From contig JALHOF010000006.1 in NCBI GenBank assembly GCA_022843145.1, forward strand, positions 124,001 to 188,000: a DNA stretch of 64,000 nucleotides, written 5' to 3'. A program made the position numbers and the translations under genes. Positions 37,608 through 46,935 of the stretch are shown piece after piece; positions within the stretch are counted from its first letter, which is position 1; every line of letters starts with the position of its first letter. The DNA is from Hyphomicrobium sp. (GTDB lineage Bacteria > Pseudomonadota > Alphaproteobacteria > Rhizobiales > Hyphomicrobiaceae). The notes below the pieces were generated by a model. That model saw only the letters and a program-made list of their open reading frames with translations, searched no databases and was not told where the DNA came from.

Positions 37608-39182
37608 ATGGGTTGGACGTCGTCGGACAGATCCAGGATTATCGAGCGTGGCCGTGATGCCCTACATCGGCCGCTTGCGCTCGGTGGCGATGCCATGCGC
37701 AGAGGCCGTGTTGCCATTGCTGTGACCGAACGCGGAATCCGTGACTACTGGTCGTCTCGTTCGCTCGTACAGCAGTTCGCCATCGTCGCCGCCGCCGTTC
37801 TCATTGCCGGCATGACCGTACTCGGCTTCTGGGTCAGCGAGCGGATCAAGCAGGGGATCATGCACAATAGTGCGGCGTCCGGCGCGTTGCTCATGGACAG
37901 CTACATCGCGCCGATGGTGCAGGAGCTTGCGAAGGGTGACGAGATTTCGCCCGCCCGGCGGGATGCGCTCGACCGGGTCTTGAAAAACTCCGCGATCGGG
38001 CATCGCGTCTCCGCGATCAAGATCTGGAGGACCGACGGCGTCATCGCCTACAGCAACTGGCATGAGAAGATCGGCCAGAAATTCAAGCCGACGCCGAATT
38101 TTATTCGCGCGCTCGGGGGTGAGATTTCCGCCGAGTTCGAAGGCCAATATCACGAACAGGACTCGCACGAGCGCGCCCTGAATTCTCCGCTGCTCGAGAT
38201 TTACGCACCCGTCCGTGAGCGCAACTCCGAGCGCATCATTGCGATTTCCGAATTCTATGAAGGCGGCGCAAACGTCAAGTCCGTCCTGGCACGCGCCGAG
38301 GCCATGACGTGGATTGTAGTCGCCATTGTGACGGCGCTGATGATGGGGGCGTTGTCAGGGATCGTTGCGCGCGGCAGCCGCACGATCGAGGATCAGCGCA
38401 ATCGCCTCAAAACTCAGGTCGTGGAGCTTCGTTCGCTGCTCAAAGAAAATCATGAGCTGAGCCAGCGCGTGCAGCGCGCGTCCAACCGTACGGCGATGAT
38501 CAACGAGCGGCTGCTGCGCCGTGTTGGGGCGGATCTGCACGACGGGCCCGCGCAACTTCTCAGTCTCGCGTTATTGCGTCTCGACTTTCTGAGCCCGGTC
38601 CTCGACGCATCCGATGCGTCGCGTGGGTCGTCCTCGGTGTCCAGCATCGGAGAGCGGCGAGAACCGGCAGCAAGGGACGAACTCGAGAAAATTCGCGGTT
38701 CCTTGCAGGAGGCGATGAAGGAACTGCGCGAAATATCGTCCGGCTTGGCTCTGCCCGAGCTGACCCGGGCGTCGCTGACCGAGGTTGTCCAGATGGCGGT
38801 CCGGGCTCATGAACGCAAGACAGAAACGCGGGTCAGCGCTGATATCGAGTTGCTCCCCGGCCCCTGTCCCGATGAGCTGAAGACTTGCGTGTACCGGTTT
38901 GTCCAAGAAGGCTTGAGCAATGCATTTCGGCATGCGGGCGGCGAGGGTCAGCACGTCACTGCACTTGCCGACGACAGCCGAGTCTCGATCGCCGTCAGTG
39001 ATCGCGGACCTGGGTTCTTGATCGACAAGCCGGGCAGCGTCACGACGTCGACGCTCGGCCTGTCTGGAATGCGTGATCGTATCGAAAGTCTCGGCGGAAC
39101 GATGGAGGTCGGAGAGGCGAATGCGGGAGGTGGCCGCATCGCGGCGCACTTCGATCTCAAAACTCTCCGAGTGATGGAATAA
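37608..39182 (+). CDS. NarL-type (HisKA_3) sensor histidine kinase
   Basis: The 524-residue kinase has TM1 near residues 48-70, a periplasmic region of about 160 residues, and TM2 around 228-252. The HisKA_3 H-box is RRVGADLHDGPAQLLSLALL and the ATPase domain has YRFVQEGLSNAFRHAGG, SDRGPGF and TLGLSGMRDR. It pairs with the regulator that starts 4 bases after its stop. The N-terminal 29 residues may not be real; a second ATG at 37695 would place the membrane helix closer to the start. The signal is unknown. Confidence 0.9.
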   Translation: MGWTSSDRSRIIERGRDALHRPLALGGDAMRRGRVAIAVTERGIRDYWSSRSLVQQFAIVAAAVLIAGMTVLGFWVSERIKQGIMHNSAASGALLMDSYIAPMVQELAKGDEISPARRDALDRVLKNSAIGHRVSAIKIWRTDGVIAYSNWHEKIGQKFKPTPNFIRALGGEISAEFEGQYHEQDSHERALNSPLLEIYAPVRERNSERIIAISEFYEGGANVKSVLARAEAMTWIVVAIVTALMMGALSGIVARGSRTIEDQRNRLKTQVVELRSLLKENHELSQRVQRASNRTAMINERLLRRVGADLHDGPAQLLSLALLRLDFLSPVLDASDASRGSSSVSSIGERREPAARDELEKIRGSLQEAMKELREISSGLALPELTRASLTEVVQMAVRAHERKTETRVSADIELLPGPCPDELKTCVYRFVQEGLSNAFRHAGGEGQHVTALADDSRVSIAVSDRGPGFLIDKPGSVTTSTLGLSGMRDRIESLGGTMEVGEANAGGGRIAAHFDLKTLRVME

Positions 39183-39186
39183 CACA

Positions 39187-39852
39187 ATGGGTGAGAAGAT
39201 CCGGATCGCCGTCGTCGACGATCATCCGATGTTGCGCGAGGGCGTGATGCATACGTTGGGCGCACTCGAGGATATGGAAATCGTAGCAGAGGGCTCGACC
39301 GGCGCGGATGCAATCCGCATCGCCGAGGAGTGGCTTCCCGACGTCATGCTGCTGGATGTCAGCCTGCCCGGAGGCGGTGTCGAGTCGGCCCGGGCTATTG
39401 CGAACAGTTGCCCTGTCGTCAAGATCGCGATGTTGACCGTCGCGCAGGACGAGGAAACCGTGAGTTCGGCGCTCGGCGCTGGCGCGCGCGGCTACATATT
39501 GAAGGGTATCAGCGGTCAGGAACTTGCCGATGCCGTCCGCAACATCCATGCTGGCGAGGACTACGTTTCTCCGAGCCTCGCGGCGCGGCTCCTGGCTGAG
39601 ATGGGGTCCAAATCTCTGTTCCGGCAGGCAGAAGGACATGATGTCTTCTCGACGCTCAGCGCGAGGGAAGAAAGCATCCTCATCTTCGTTGCGGAGGGCC
39701 TCAGCAATCGTCAGGTTGGTGAGAAGCTCAGTTTGAGTGAGAAGACGATCAAGCACTACATGACGAACATCCTGCAGAAGTTGAGAGTCAAAAACCGCGT
39801 CGAAGCGGCGCTTCTCGCCCAGAAGCACCGTGCAACACCGAACGATCGTTGA
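39187..39852 (+). CDS. NarL/FixJ-family response regulator
   Basis: The 221-residue regulator has a receiver domain with Asp57 in VMLLDVSLPGGG and a LuxR-type helix-turn-helix at the C-terminus (LSAREESILIFVAEGLSNRQ and KTIKHYMTNILQKL). It forms a coupled pair with the kinase just upstream. The target genes are unknown; nearby candidates are soxW upstream and the OpgD-like gene downstream, which read in the same direction. Confidence 0.92.
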   Translation: MGEKIRIAVVDDHPMLREGVMHTLGALEDMEIVAEGSTGADAIRIAEEWLPDVMLLDVSLPGGGVESARAIANSCPVVKIAMLTVAQDEETVSSALGAGARGYILKGISGQELADAVRNIHAGEDYVSPSLAARLLAEMGSKSLFRQAEGHDVFSTLSAREESILIFVAEGLSNRQVGEKLSLSEKTIKHYMTNILQKLRVKNRVEAALLAQKHRATPNDR

Positions 39853-39990
39853 ACGGCGTGTGCTCAGGCTGCGACCGCTTGCCCTCTCACTTTGTGCATC
39901 GTCGGGTTCTGCCTTAAGAATGCCGGTTCGGAGCACTACGGCGGGACGTGCTCGAAGTCGGGCACGGAACCCATTGAACAGGCACTGAAC

Positions 39991-41574
39991 ATGGCGTCAG
40001 GCGTGAATCGGCGACAGATCTTGGCAGGCAGCATGGCGGCGGCGGCTCTGGCGCGTGTCGGGACGGCCGTCGCGGGCTCTGCAACCGAAGGGCTTCGCTT
40101 CGCCGATGCAACTCCGTTCGCCTTCGACGAACTGAAGCGCCGGGCGCGTGTGCTGGCAAGTTCGGCGTGGCGGAAGTCGGAGCCGGCGGCAGCCGACCTT
40201 CTCGAGAAGATCGATTACGACGCGTTCCAGAAGATCCGCTTCAAGCCGTCGAACAGCTTGCGTCTCGACCGCGAGGCCCGGTCGCCCGCGCAACTTTTTC
40301 ATCTCGGCCAGTATTTCCGCGAACCGGTGCGCATTCACGTGGTCGATGGAGGCACGTCACGGGAGGTGCTCTACAACGCAGCCCTGTTCGAAACGCCGCC
40401 CGATCATCCTGCGCGGAGCCTTCCTGATGGCCTCGGATTTGCCGGCTTTCGCATCATGGCGCCGGACTTGAAAACAGATTGGCTGGCCTTTCTCGGTGCC
40501 TCGTACTTCCGGGCCTCTGGGCCGTTCAATCAGTACGGGTTGTCGGCGCGCGGCCTCGCGATCGATACGGCGATGCCGGGTCCGGAAGAGTTTCCGCGCT
40601 TTACCGAGTTCTTCCTCGAGGGATCGGAACGTGGAGGTGCGGCGCTGACGATCTTCGCGTTGCTCGACAGTCCGCGGGCAACAGGTGCTTACCGGATCCG
40701 CATCGATCGAGTGACGGATGCGCGTGACGTCCATCGTGTCGTCATGGACATCGAGTGTGAATTACATGCGCGAGGCGAGATCCGGCGGCTTGGGATCGCG
40801 CCGTTCTCCAGCATGTTCTGGTATGGCGAAGGGAGCCGCACGCAAGCGCGCGACTGGCGGCCAGAGATCCACGATTCCGACGGCCTCGCGATCGAGACAG
40901 GCTCTGGCGAAAGGATCTGGCGCCCGCTCAATAATCCCCCGCGTGTCATGACGAGCGCATTCGCCGACAACGACCCGAAAGGTTTCGGACTGCTCCAGCG
41001 TGATCGTGACTTTGTGCACTATCTGGACGACGGCGTCTTTTACGAACGCCGCGCATCGGTCTGGGTGCAGCCGCTCGATGGATGGGGGCGCGGCGCGGTG
41101 CATCTCGTCGAGATTCCGACCGACGACGAAGTGCACGACAATATCGCGGTCTACTGGTGTCCGGAAGCGCCGTTCCATGCCGGTGATGCGCGCACCTATC
41201 GCTATCGCTTGAGCTGGCTCGACGACGTTCCGATGCCCGACAAACTCGGGTTCTCCACCGCGACATGGACCGGAATGGGTGGCCGTCCGGGACAGAAGCG
41301 GCCGTCAGGGACGCGTAAGTTCGTCGTCGATTTTCAAGGCGCGGTATTCTCCGGCGTGGGCCGGAACGACGGGGTCGAATTCGTCATCACGTCGTCGCGC
41401 GGAACGGTCAGCAACGCCTATTCACATCCGGTGGTTGATCAGCGCGAGCGTTGGCGCGCACTGTTCGACATCACGGCTTCGGGATCGGAACCCGTCGATT
41501 TGCGCGGCTATCTGCGGCAAGGTGATCGCGCGCTGACCGAGACGTGGATATTCCAGTATTTCCCGGACAGCTAA
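39991..41574 (+). CDS. opgD: Periplasmic glucan biosynthesis protein, OpgD/MdoD type
   Basis: ATG 39991 gives a 527-residue protein with a twin-arginine signal (NRRQILAGSMAAAALARVG); a longer frame upstream lacks it. The mature part matches the MdoG/OpgD family: FDELKRRARVLA, IRFKPSNSLRLDREA, IAPFSSMFWYGEGSR, RIWRPLNNPPR and FVHYLDDGVFYERR. These proteins act on osmoregulated periplasmic glucans, and recent work assigns glucanase activity to the family. The Tat signal favours OpgD over OpgG. Confidence 0.92.
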   Translation: MASGVNRRQILAGSMAAAALARVGTAVAGSATEGLRFADATPFAFDELKRRARVLASSAWRKSEPAAADLLEKIDYDAFQKIRFKPSNSLRLDREARSPAQLFHLGQYFREPVRIHVVDGGTSREVLYNAALFETPPDHPARSLPDGLGFAGFRIMAPDLKTDWLAFLGASYFRASGPFNQYGLSARGLAIDTAMPGPEEFPRFTEFFLEGSERGGAALTIFALLDSPRATGAYRIRIDRVTDARDVHRVVMDIECELHARGEIRRLGIAPFSSMFWYGEGSRTQARDWRPEIHDSDGLAIETGSGERIWRPLNNPPRVMTSAFADNDPKGFGLLQRDRDFVHYLDDGVFYERRASVWVQPLDGWGRGAVHLVEIPTDDEVHDNIAVYWCPEAPFHAGDARTYRYRLSWLDDVPMPDKLGFSTATWTGMGGRPGQKRPSGTRKFVVDFQGAVFSGVGRNDGVEFVITSSRGTVSNAYSHPVVDQRERWRALFDITASGSEPVDLRGYLRQGDRALTETWIFQYFPDS

Positions 41575-41623
41575 GCAAGCGCCCGCCGCGTGGTCGTGCG
41601 CCGTTCGAGCATGGGAGTATCGC

Positions 41624-42541
41624 ATGAGCAGTCATCCAGCGGACGATCCGACCCCAGGCGACGCGCGGTCATGCGATGCCATCGAACAGGTGATCGTCCC
41701 TCGCGCCCGTGATCTCGGCGGCTTTTCGGTGCGCCGCGCTTTGCCAGCGGCCGGTCGCCAGATGGTCGGGCCTTTCATTTTCTTCGACCAGATGGGCCCC
41801 GCCGAGTTTCTCCTCAACGAGGGGATCGACGTGCGCCCACATCCGCACATCGGACTTTCGACTGTGACCTATCTTTTCGACGGCGAGATCGTCCATCGCG
41901 ACAGCCTCGGAACAGAGGTACCGATTCGTCCCGGCGCGCTCAATCTGATGACCGCCGGAAGCGGCATCGTGCATTCCGAGCGCACCTCGCCGGCCGAGCG
42001 GGCGAAAGCGCCAAAGTTGTTCGGCATTCAGGCTTGGGCCGCCTTGCCCCAGTCGCACGAAGAAAGCGCACCCGCATTCGTGCATCACGCTGAAAGCGAA
42101 CTTCCGCGCATTACGGGCGAAGGCAAGCGCGTGCGGGTCGTGATGGGCTCGCTCTATGGACAGACGTCACCCGTCGCGTTCCCGCACGCAAGCTTCTATG
42201 CCGAGGCTGTGCTCGCGCCCGGCGCGGTGTTGCCGCTCGATCCCGACTATGACGAACGGGCCATCTACATCGTGTCGGGGACGGTCGACATCGCGGGCGA
42301 GAGTTTCGGCGCGGGCCGGCTCCTCGTGTTCAGGCCGGGCGACCGCATTTCCATTCTCGCCGTCGATCAGTCGAGGCTGATGCTGATTGGGGGAGAGCCC
42401 ATGGACGGACCGCGGCACATCTGGTGGAATTTCGTGTCTTCGTCCGCCGAACGCATCCGCGCCGCCAAAGCCGATTGGAAAGCCGGTAAATTCCCGCTCG
42501 TACCCGGTGACGACAAGGAGTTCATTCCGCTGCCGGACTAG
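41624..42541 (+). CDS. Pirin-family protein
   Basis: The 305-residue bicupin has the pirin N-terminal metal site HPHIGLSTVTYLFDGE with RPGALNLMTAGSGIVHSE, and the pirin_C domain with EPMDGPRHIWWNFVSS. Bacterial pirins bind iron and some act as quercetinases or redox-responsive regulators. The gene ends 1 base before a convergent H4MPT-island gene. No partner is obvious from the neighbourhood. Confidence 0.92.
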   Translation: MSSHPADDPTPGDARSCDAIEQVIVPRARDLGGFSVRRALPAAGRQMVGPFIFFDQMGPAEFLLNEGIDVRPHPHIGLSTVTYLFDGEIVHRDSLGTEVPIRPGALNLMTAGSGIVHSERTSPAERAKAPKLFGIQAWAALPQSHEESAPAFVHHAESELPRITGEGKRVRVVMGSLYGQTSPVAFPHASFYAEAVLAPGAVLPLDPDYDERAIYIVSGTVDIAGESFGAGRLLVFRPGDRISILAVDQSRLMLIGGEPMDGPRHIWWNFVSSSAERIRAAKADWKAGKFPLVPGDDKEFIPLPD

Positions 42542-42542
42542 A

Positions 42543-43595
42543 TCAGTGGCGGGTCGCTTTCGGGCGAGACTGGGCTGCCAACAGGGCGACGGCGACCGCT
42601 GGAGCATTGTAAGTCGAGTGCTGACGCAGCGCTTCGGGTGCGCCGATCAAGTCACCGAACGGAAAGCACGGCCTGTCGATCTGCAGCGCCACACGCACCG
42701 CTTCCCCGGCGCCGATGCCCGCTGCGATGATCGGAGCCGTCGCGGGCAAATCCGCCGCCGTCAACACCTGCATTGCGCCATCGGCAATCGAGCGCCGCTG
42801 CTCCTCGCGGATGTAGAACGCAGCCTGACGAAGCGCATCCCCAGATATCGCTTCCGCATCCTGGCCCAGCATGCGCGCCAACCGCGCTCGGCTCTCGCCA
42901 ATCGATTTGCCCTTGCCGTCGGCGGTCGCGTGCAGGTCGACGGCGTCGAGATCATCGCCGATCACGCGGCGGACGTCCGCCATGGTCGCGAGGTATTCCC
43001 TCGCGAGCGACACCCAGCGGCCGTCGACCGGCGCACGTGTGGCAACGCCCATGACGGCCGTGCGCGTCAAGCCCGTATAGACGAGTTCGCCGGTCGCTTG
43101 CCGGTCGGCATCCGTCAAGCCGCGGGGAACGGCGCGACCGCGGACGATCGGAATGATGTCCGCTGTCGTCGAGCCGAAATCGATCAGCAGCGACGTTTCA
43201 CTGCGCGGCAGGCTACCGAGCAACGCCGCGGTCGCGAGGAAGTTGGTCGATCCCGTTTCGGTGGGGTTCGACTTGGCCTCATGGCCAGTGCCAAAGCCGC
43301 GCGGGCCCATCCAGAACTGGGTCAACGGTCCGAACTGAGCAACGAGCCGGCCGACGATGGCATCGACACCCTGCTTGCGGTTCGAAAAAAGATCGGACAG
43401 TTCGCCCGTCATCGTCACCGCGACATGCGCGGCGCGAGATAGCAGTGGATTGGCTGCAGCCAGTGCCGCGTCGAGCTTGTCGAAGCCTTGCCACAGCGGG
43501 CAGAGGTGCTGCTCGACGGCGTCGACCCGATCGCGCTCGACGAGGGCGACCTTGAGGTGCGCGCCGCCGACATCAAGTCCTGCGGTCAATTCCAT
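42543..43595 (-). CDS. H4MPT-linked C1 pathway protein, hydantoinase/oxoprolinase-like
   Basis: Starting at 43595 (MELTAGLDVGGAHLKVALVE) the protein has 350 residues. It belongs to the TIGR03123 family of hydantoinase A-like ASKHA-fold proteins that occur with H4MPT genes in methanogens and methylotrophs. Nucleotide-binding elements are LDVGGAHLK at the start, LLIDFGSTTADIIPI and the C-terminal PIIAAGIGAGEAV. Its reaction is not known to me, though an ATP-dependent step in cofactor synthesis is likely. It lies divergent from the HisA-like gene, 72 bases apart. Confidence 0.88.
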   Translation of the reverse strand: MELTAGLDVGGAHLKVALVERDRVDAVEQHLCPLWQGFDKLDAALAAANPLLSRAAHVAVTMTGELSDLFSNRKQGVDAIVGRLVAQFGPLTQFWMGPRGFGTGHEAKSNPTETGSTNFLATAALLGSLPRSETSLLIDFGSTTADIIPIVRGRAVPRGLTDADRQATGELVYTGLTRTAVMGVATRAPVDGRWVSLAREYLATMADVRRVIGDDLDAVDLHATADGKGKSIGESRARLARMLGQDAEAISGDALRQAAFYIREEQRRSIADGAMQVLTAADLPATAPIIAAGIGAGEAVRVALQIDRPCFPFGDLIGAPEALRQHSTYNAPAVAVALLAAQSRPKATRH

Positions 43596-43667
43596 CGTCG
43601 ACTCCCGAGCCCTCGTTTCCGGCGTTGGGTCCACGTGTTACACGACCCGGCATAGGAGACCAATGCG

Positions 43668-44378
43668 ATGCTCGTTATTCCCGTGCTCGATCTCAAGGCT
43701 GGCGCCGTAGTCCACGCGCGCGGTGGCGAGCGGGCAGCCTATAGGCCGATCGAGACATCGCTGGCTCCCGGGACCAGCGACCCGGTCGCGATCCTTGCTG
43801 GGCTCATGGGCGCCTTTCCGTTCAAAACAGTCTACATTGCCGACCTCGACGGCATCGCCGGTCGCGGTCGCAACCACGACACCATCTGCGCGCTGCGGCT
43901 CGAGTTCCCTGAGGTGACGTTCTGGCTGGATGACGGCAGCGCGACGCCCGCCAGCGTTGCGGCGCTGGCCAGGATGCCGAATGTGCGCCCCGTCGTCGGC
44001 TCGGAGACGCTGCTGGAGGCAGGCGACCTTGCGTCGATCCGTGCAGCGGCGTACGAACCGGTGCTTTCACTCGACTTCAAGGGCGGGGTGATGCTCGGTG
44101 CGGCCGAGGTCCTGGAACAGACTGATCGCTGGCCGCAGACAATCATCGCGATGACACTCGCCAATGTTGGTGCAGATCAAGGCCCCGATATCGCCCGTGT
44201 CGTCGATATCGTTCGGCGCGCCGGGACCGGGCGGCAGGTGTTTGCCGCTGGAGGCGTTCGCGACAAAGCGGATCTCATCGCGCTTCGCAGGGCCGGCGCG
44301 ACGGGCGTGCTGGTGGCAAGCTCGCTGCACTCAGGCCAGATAAAGGCCGGCGACCTCGAAGAGATCGCCGGCCAATAA
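43668..44378 (+). CDS. HisA-like TIM-barrel protein of the H4MPT island
   Basis: The 236-residue protein has the HisA/HisF half-barrel repeat: IPVLDLKAGAVVHARGGERAAY at the N-terminus and VFAAGGVRDKADLIALRRAGATGVLVASSLHSG at the C-terminus, the phosphate-binding site. It is shorter and more divergent than histidine-pathway HisA, and no his gene is nearby. HisA-like proteins of this kind recur in H4MPT clusters of methylotrophs and in methanogens. A role in H4MPT or methanofuran synthesis is likely but unproven. Confidence 0.85.
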   Translation: MLVIPVLDLKAGAVVHARGGERAAYRPIETSLAPGTSDPVAILAGLMGAFPFKTVYIADLDGIAGRGRNHDTICALRLEFPEVTFWLDDGSATPASVAALARMPNVRPVVGSETLLEAGDLASIRAAAYEPVLSLDFKGGVMLGAAEVLEQTDRWPQTIIAMTLANVGADQGPDIARVVDIVRRAGTGRQVFAAGGVRDKADLIALRRAGATGVLVASSLHSGQIKAGDLEEIAGQ

Positions 44379-44402
44379 CGTGCGCTTCAGATCAGATCCG
44401 AA

Positions 44403-44915
44403 TTACGACTTGGCGCCGAACGGATGCGTGACCGAGTTACGCTGCGCGGTCGCTTCGGCGGCCGTCGGCTTGCCGGCGACGGCGCGCTCGATGGCTTCCT
44501 TGGTGGCGCGATAGTTGAAGTCCTGGATCTTCGCGTCGTCAGCGGCTTCCCAGTGGATGAACACGCCGACGGCGATGTAGATATCGTCAGCCTCGGCAGC
44601 CGGAATCGTGCCTTCGGCAACGCAATCCTGAACGGCCTTGGCGACGGCGTACTGAGCCGGTCCGAACATCTGAACGGCCTGACGGGCGTCCTTGATGGTG
44701 ACCTTGTTGTAAAGGATCGTGTTGGGCTTGCAGGCGAGGTTCGGCGCGATGACAGCGAGCAAGGTCGTGAAGCCGTCCTTGTTGTTGGTCAGTGCGTTGC
44801 AGAACGCCTGCTCGGCAGCCGAACCGCGCGGTCCGATGATGAGGTCGATGTGCGCGATCTCGTTGCCGTCGCCGACGAGCGACTCGCCAACCATCACTTT
44901 GTTGATTTTGGCCAT
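44403..44915 (-). CDS. fae: Formaldehyde-activating enzyme Fae
   Basis: Start 44915 has GGAGG upstream and gives the standard 170 residues. The sequence [19 protein letters not shown], then [18 protein letters not shown], is near-identical to methylotroph Fae, with the catalytic His22. [23 protein letters not shown] is also intact. Fae condenses formaldehyde with H4MPT to methylene-H4MPT, the entry of the pathway. It is set apart from the mtdB-mch operon by a 227-base leader region, which fits its need for very high expression. Confidence 0.99.
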   Translation of the reverse strand: MAKINKVMVGESLVGDGNEIAHIDLIIGPRGSAAEQAFCNALTNNKDGFTTLLAVIAPNLACKPNTILYNKVTIKDARQAVQMFGPAQYAVAKAVQDCVAEGTIPAAEADDIYIAVGVFIHWEAADDAKIQDFNYRATKEAIERAVAGKPTAAEATAQRNSVTHPFGAKS

Positions 44916-45142
44916 GCGGGGTTTTCCTCCCAGGTTCACAAAAGGGCAGCCCAGAGACTGCGGACGACGACAGGGGACGGCGTCCGGCGGTCGGCTGGTC
45001 TTGGCGGATAGATACTATCCCTGTTAACAGCGAACGACGACATCGGATGTCATCGGACCGGTTGGCCAGATAGCGGAGCCCGGGGTACCCCCGGGTTCAC
45101 CGGCGCTAAATAACGCCAGGACGGTCCATTCGACAAGGGGGA
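44916..45142 (-). promoter_or_regulatory. fae leader and promoter region with GC-rich hairpin
   Basis: This region separates the end of the CitG-like gene from fae. A GC-rich palindrome (CCCGGGG at 45079-45085 with CCCCGGG at 45089-45095) and a smaller GGCG/CGCC pair at 45102-45117 could end or slow transcripts from the upstream operon; there is no T tract. Downstream TAGTAT on the minus strand near 45011-45016 could be a -10 element, but no convincing -35 accompanies it. GGAGG serves fae. Confidence 0.4.
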
Positions 45143-46009
45143 TTAGGCAGTCTTCCGGTCGGTACTGTGTGTCAGGCCTTCCGCGAACAGAGTGGCAACA
45201 ACGAAGTCGGCCGTTGCCCCTGGATTTAGCCCGCGATCCTTCAAATCGCGATCAAAAGCAAGAAGTTCACCGATACCGTCCGCCGTTGCCACCGGTTCAT
45301 ATAATCGGCGCAGTCCGATCGCCTCGAGCTTTACCGCCGATGCCGCGTCGGTTCCGTGTTTGCGCGCAATATGGCTATCCTCGAACATCGCCAGCAACGA
45401 CATATGCAACGTGGTGACCGCGAGCTCTTGGGTCGATGCCAGCGCGCGCGCCGACGCGAGGCGGGGCAATGCTCGTTCGAAGATGTCGGCATACCCCGTG
45501 ACGTAGGCGCGTGAAATCCGGTCACGTTCAGCCGCGAGCGCCATCGCCGCCCGCAGTGTCATGGACGGAGGCTTGGCGACGTCCTCGACGTCGACGTGGC
45601 CGAGGCCGGCCGGGTTGGCAAGCGCGATGGCTCGGAAAGCCTCGCGGGCGTCATCGAGGTCGAGAGTGTCCAACACGTGCCGCAGCCGGTCCCGCAGGGT
45701 GGCACCCGGATGATCGGTATCGGCGGCGCGTGCCAGCGGCGCCGTCAACAACAGAATGCCGAGATTGGTATTGCAGCCTGCGATCGCGAATGTCGCCTCC
45801 ATGGCCCGCCAGATGCGGGCGCCGACCGGAAGCGCCGGGTCCGAGATATGCGGTGCTGCCGCTTCGGCGCTGCGCTCGAAGTGCCAGATCTGCATGCCAT
45901 GACCCGGCGAATACGCATGCACGTTTCCTGGCTTGAGCGCCGCGAGTTCCGCGCGGCAGGCGTCGAGAAACGCCGCCTTGACTTCGGTGCGCTTGACCAG
46001 CGCCGTCAT
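45143..46009 (-). CDS. Triphosphoribosyl-dephospho-CoA synthase-like (CitG-like) protein of the H4MPT island
   Basis: Start at 46009 overlaps the preceding gene by 4 bases and gives 288 residues. It belongs to the CitG-like all-helical family, with ALKPGNVHAYSPGHGM, AGCNTNLGILLLTAPLA and HGTDAASAVKLEAIGLRR. CitG joins ATP and dephospho-CoA by a ribosyl transfer. H4MPT contains ribosyl-phosphate units, so a ribosyl-transfer step in cofactor assembly is an attractive inference. It is the last gene of the operon that starts with the beta-RFAP synthase. Confidence 0.87.
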   Translation of the reverse strand: MTALVKRTEVKAAFLDACRAELAALKPGNVHAYSPGHGMQIWHFERSAEAAAPHISDPALPVGARIWRAMEATFAIAGCNTNLGILLLTAPLARAADTDHPGATLRDRLRHVLDTLDLDDAREAFRAIALANPAGLGHVDVEDVAKPPSMTLRAAMALAAERDRISRAYVTGYADIFERALPRLASARALASTQELAVTTLHMSLLAMFEDSHIARKHGTDAASAVKLEAIGLRRLYEPVATADGIGELLAFDRDLKDRGLNPGATADFVVATLFAEGLTHSTDRKTA

Positions 46010-46935
46010 CGCGGCACGCGGTTCGCGACATCGACGAGGAAATCCGCCGCGAGCGCGTCGGCGATGTCCAAGCCGCTGACGCTCTGCAATCCTTTCCATG
46101 CCGGGTTGGAGTTGATTTCGAGCACGAGCAGGCGACCATCGATTGCGCGAATGAGATCGACGCCTGCGTAGTCCGCTCCGACCGCGAGCGCGGCGCGCAA
46201 CGCGTAGTCGCGCATCTCATCATCCGGCTCGTGCACCACGGGCTCCGCGCCCTGGTGGACGTTCGTAATCCATGTCCTGCCGCGCCGCTTCATTGCCGAT
46301 AGAATTCGCCCGCAGGATACGAGGACGCGCCAGTCCTCGAAGGTCGCGGCATCGGGCCCGCGCAGATACTCCTGCAGGTAGTAGACGTCGCCGACCTCTT
46401 CTGACGGGGGAAGCTCGTCGCCGTCTGACAGACGCTTGACGCCATTGCCCTGCGAACCGAACAGCGGCTTCAGCACGAGAGTGCCGCGTTCCTTTCGATA
46501 GGCTGCCGCCGCGTCGTGGCCTTCGGCGGTGCGTGTCACGGGCGTCGGGAGGCCTGCGCGCTGAAAGCGCCAGGTCGCGGTCGACTTATCGACGCAACGT
46601 TCGATAGCGCGGGCATTGTTCCAGACCCGGACACCGGCGGCTTCGAGAGCGTGCAGAATGCCGAGCCGCATCGTGATCTGTTCGAGGCTGCCCGCCGAGA
46701 CCGAACGCACGAACGCGCCCTCAGGCAGTCCACCTTGAAAGCCCGGAATGTCCAAGCCGGACGTCAGCCGCGTATCGAAGGCGCAGCGATTGAGCGATGT
46801 CGTCACCACTATGGCGCCGCGCGCTTCGAGCGCGCGCGTCAGCCGACGCGCATGCCAATCGCCGCCGTCATCTTCGACAAACAGTGCGATACGCGGCCCG
46901 CCTCGCGGAATTGACCCGTCAGCGGAAGCTGGCAT
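46006..46935 (-). CDS. RimK-like ATP-grasp ligase of the H4MPT island
   Basis: The 309-residue protein is an ATP-grasp enzyme of the RimK/glutamate-ligase group: NNARAIERCVDKSTATWRF, VLKPLFGSQGNGVKR, YYLQEYLRGP and VLEINSNPAWKGLQ cover the nucleotide and metal sites. The homologue in methanogens, MptN, adds glutamate to tetrahydrosarcinapterin, so a related amino-acid ligation on the cofactor is possible. It overlaps mch by 17 bases and the CitG-like gene by 4, so all three are coupled. Confidence 0.88.
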   Translation of the reverse strand: MPASADGSIPRGGPRIALFVEDDGGDWHARRLTRALEARGAIVVTTSLNRCAFDTRLTSGLDIPGFQGGLPEGAFVRSVSAGSLEQITMRLGILHALEAAGVRVWNNARAIERCVDKSTATWRFQRAGLPTPVTRTAEGHDAAAAYRKERGTLVLKPLFGSQGNGVKRLSDGDELPPSEEVGDVYYLQEYLRGPDAATFEDWRVLVSCGRILSAMKRRGRTWITNVHQGAEPVVHEPDDEMRDYALRAALAVGADYAGVDLIRAIDGRLLVLEINSNPAWKGLQSVSGLDIADALAADFLVDVANRVPR

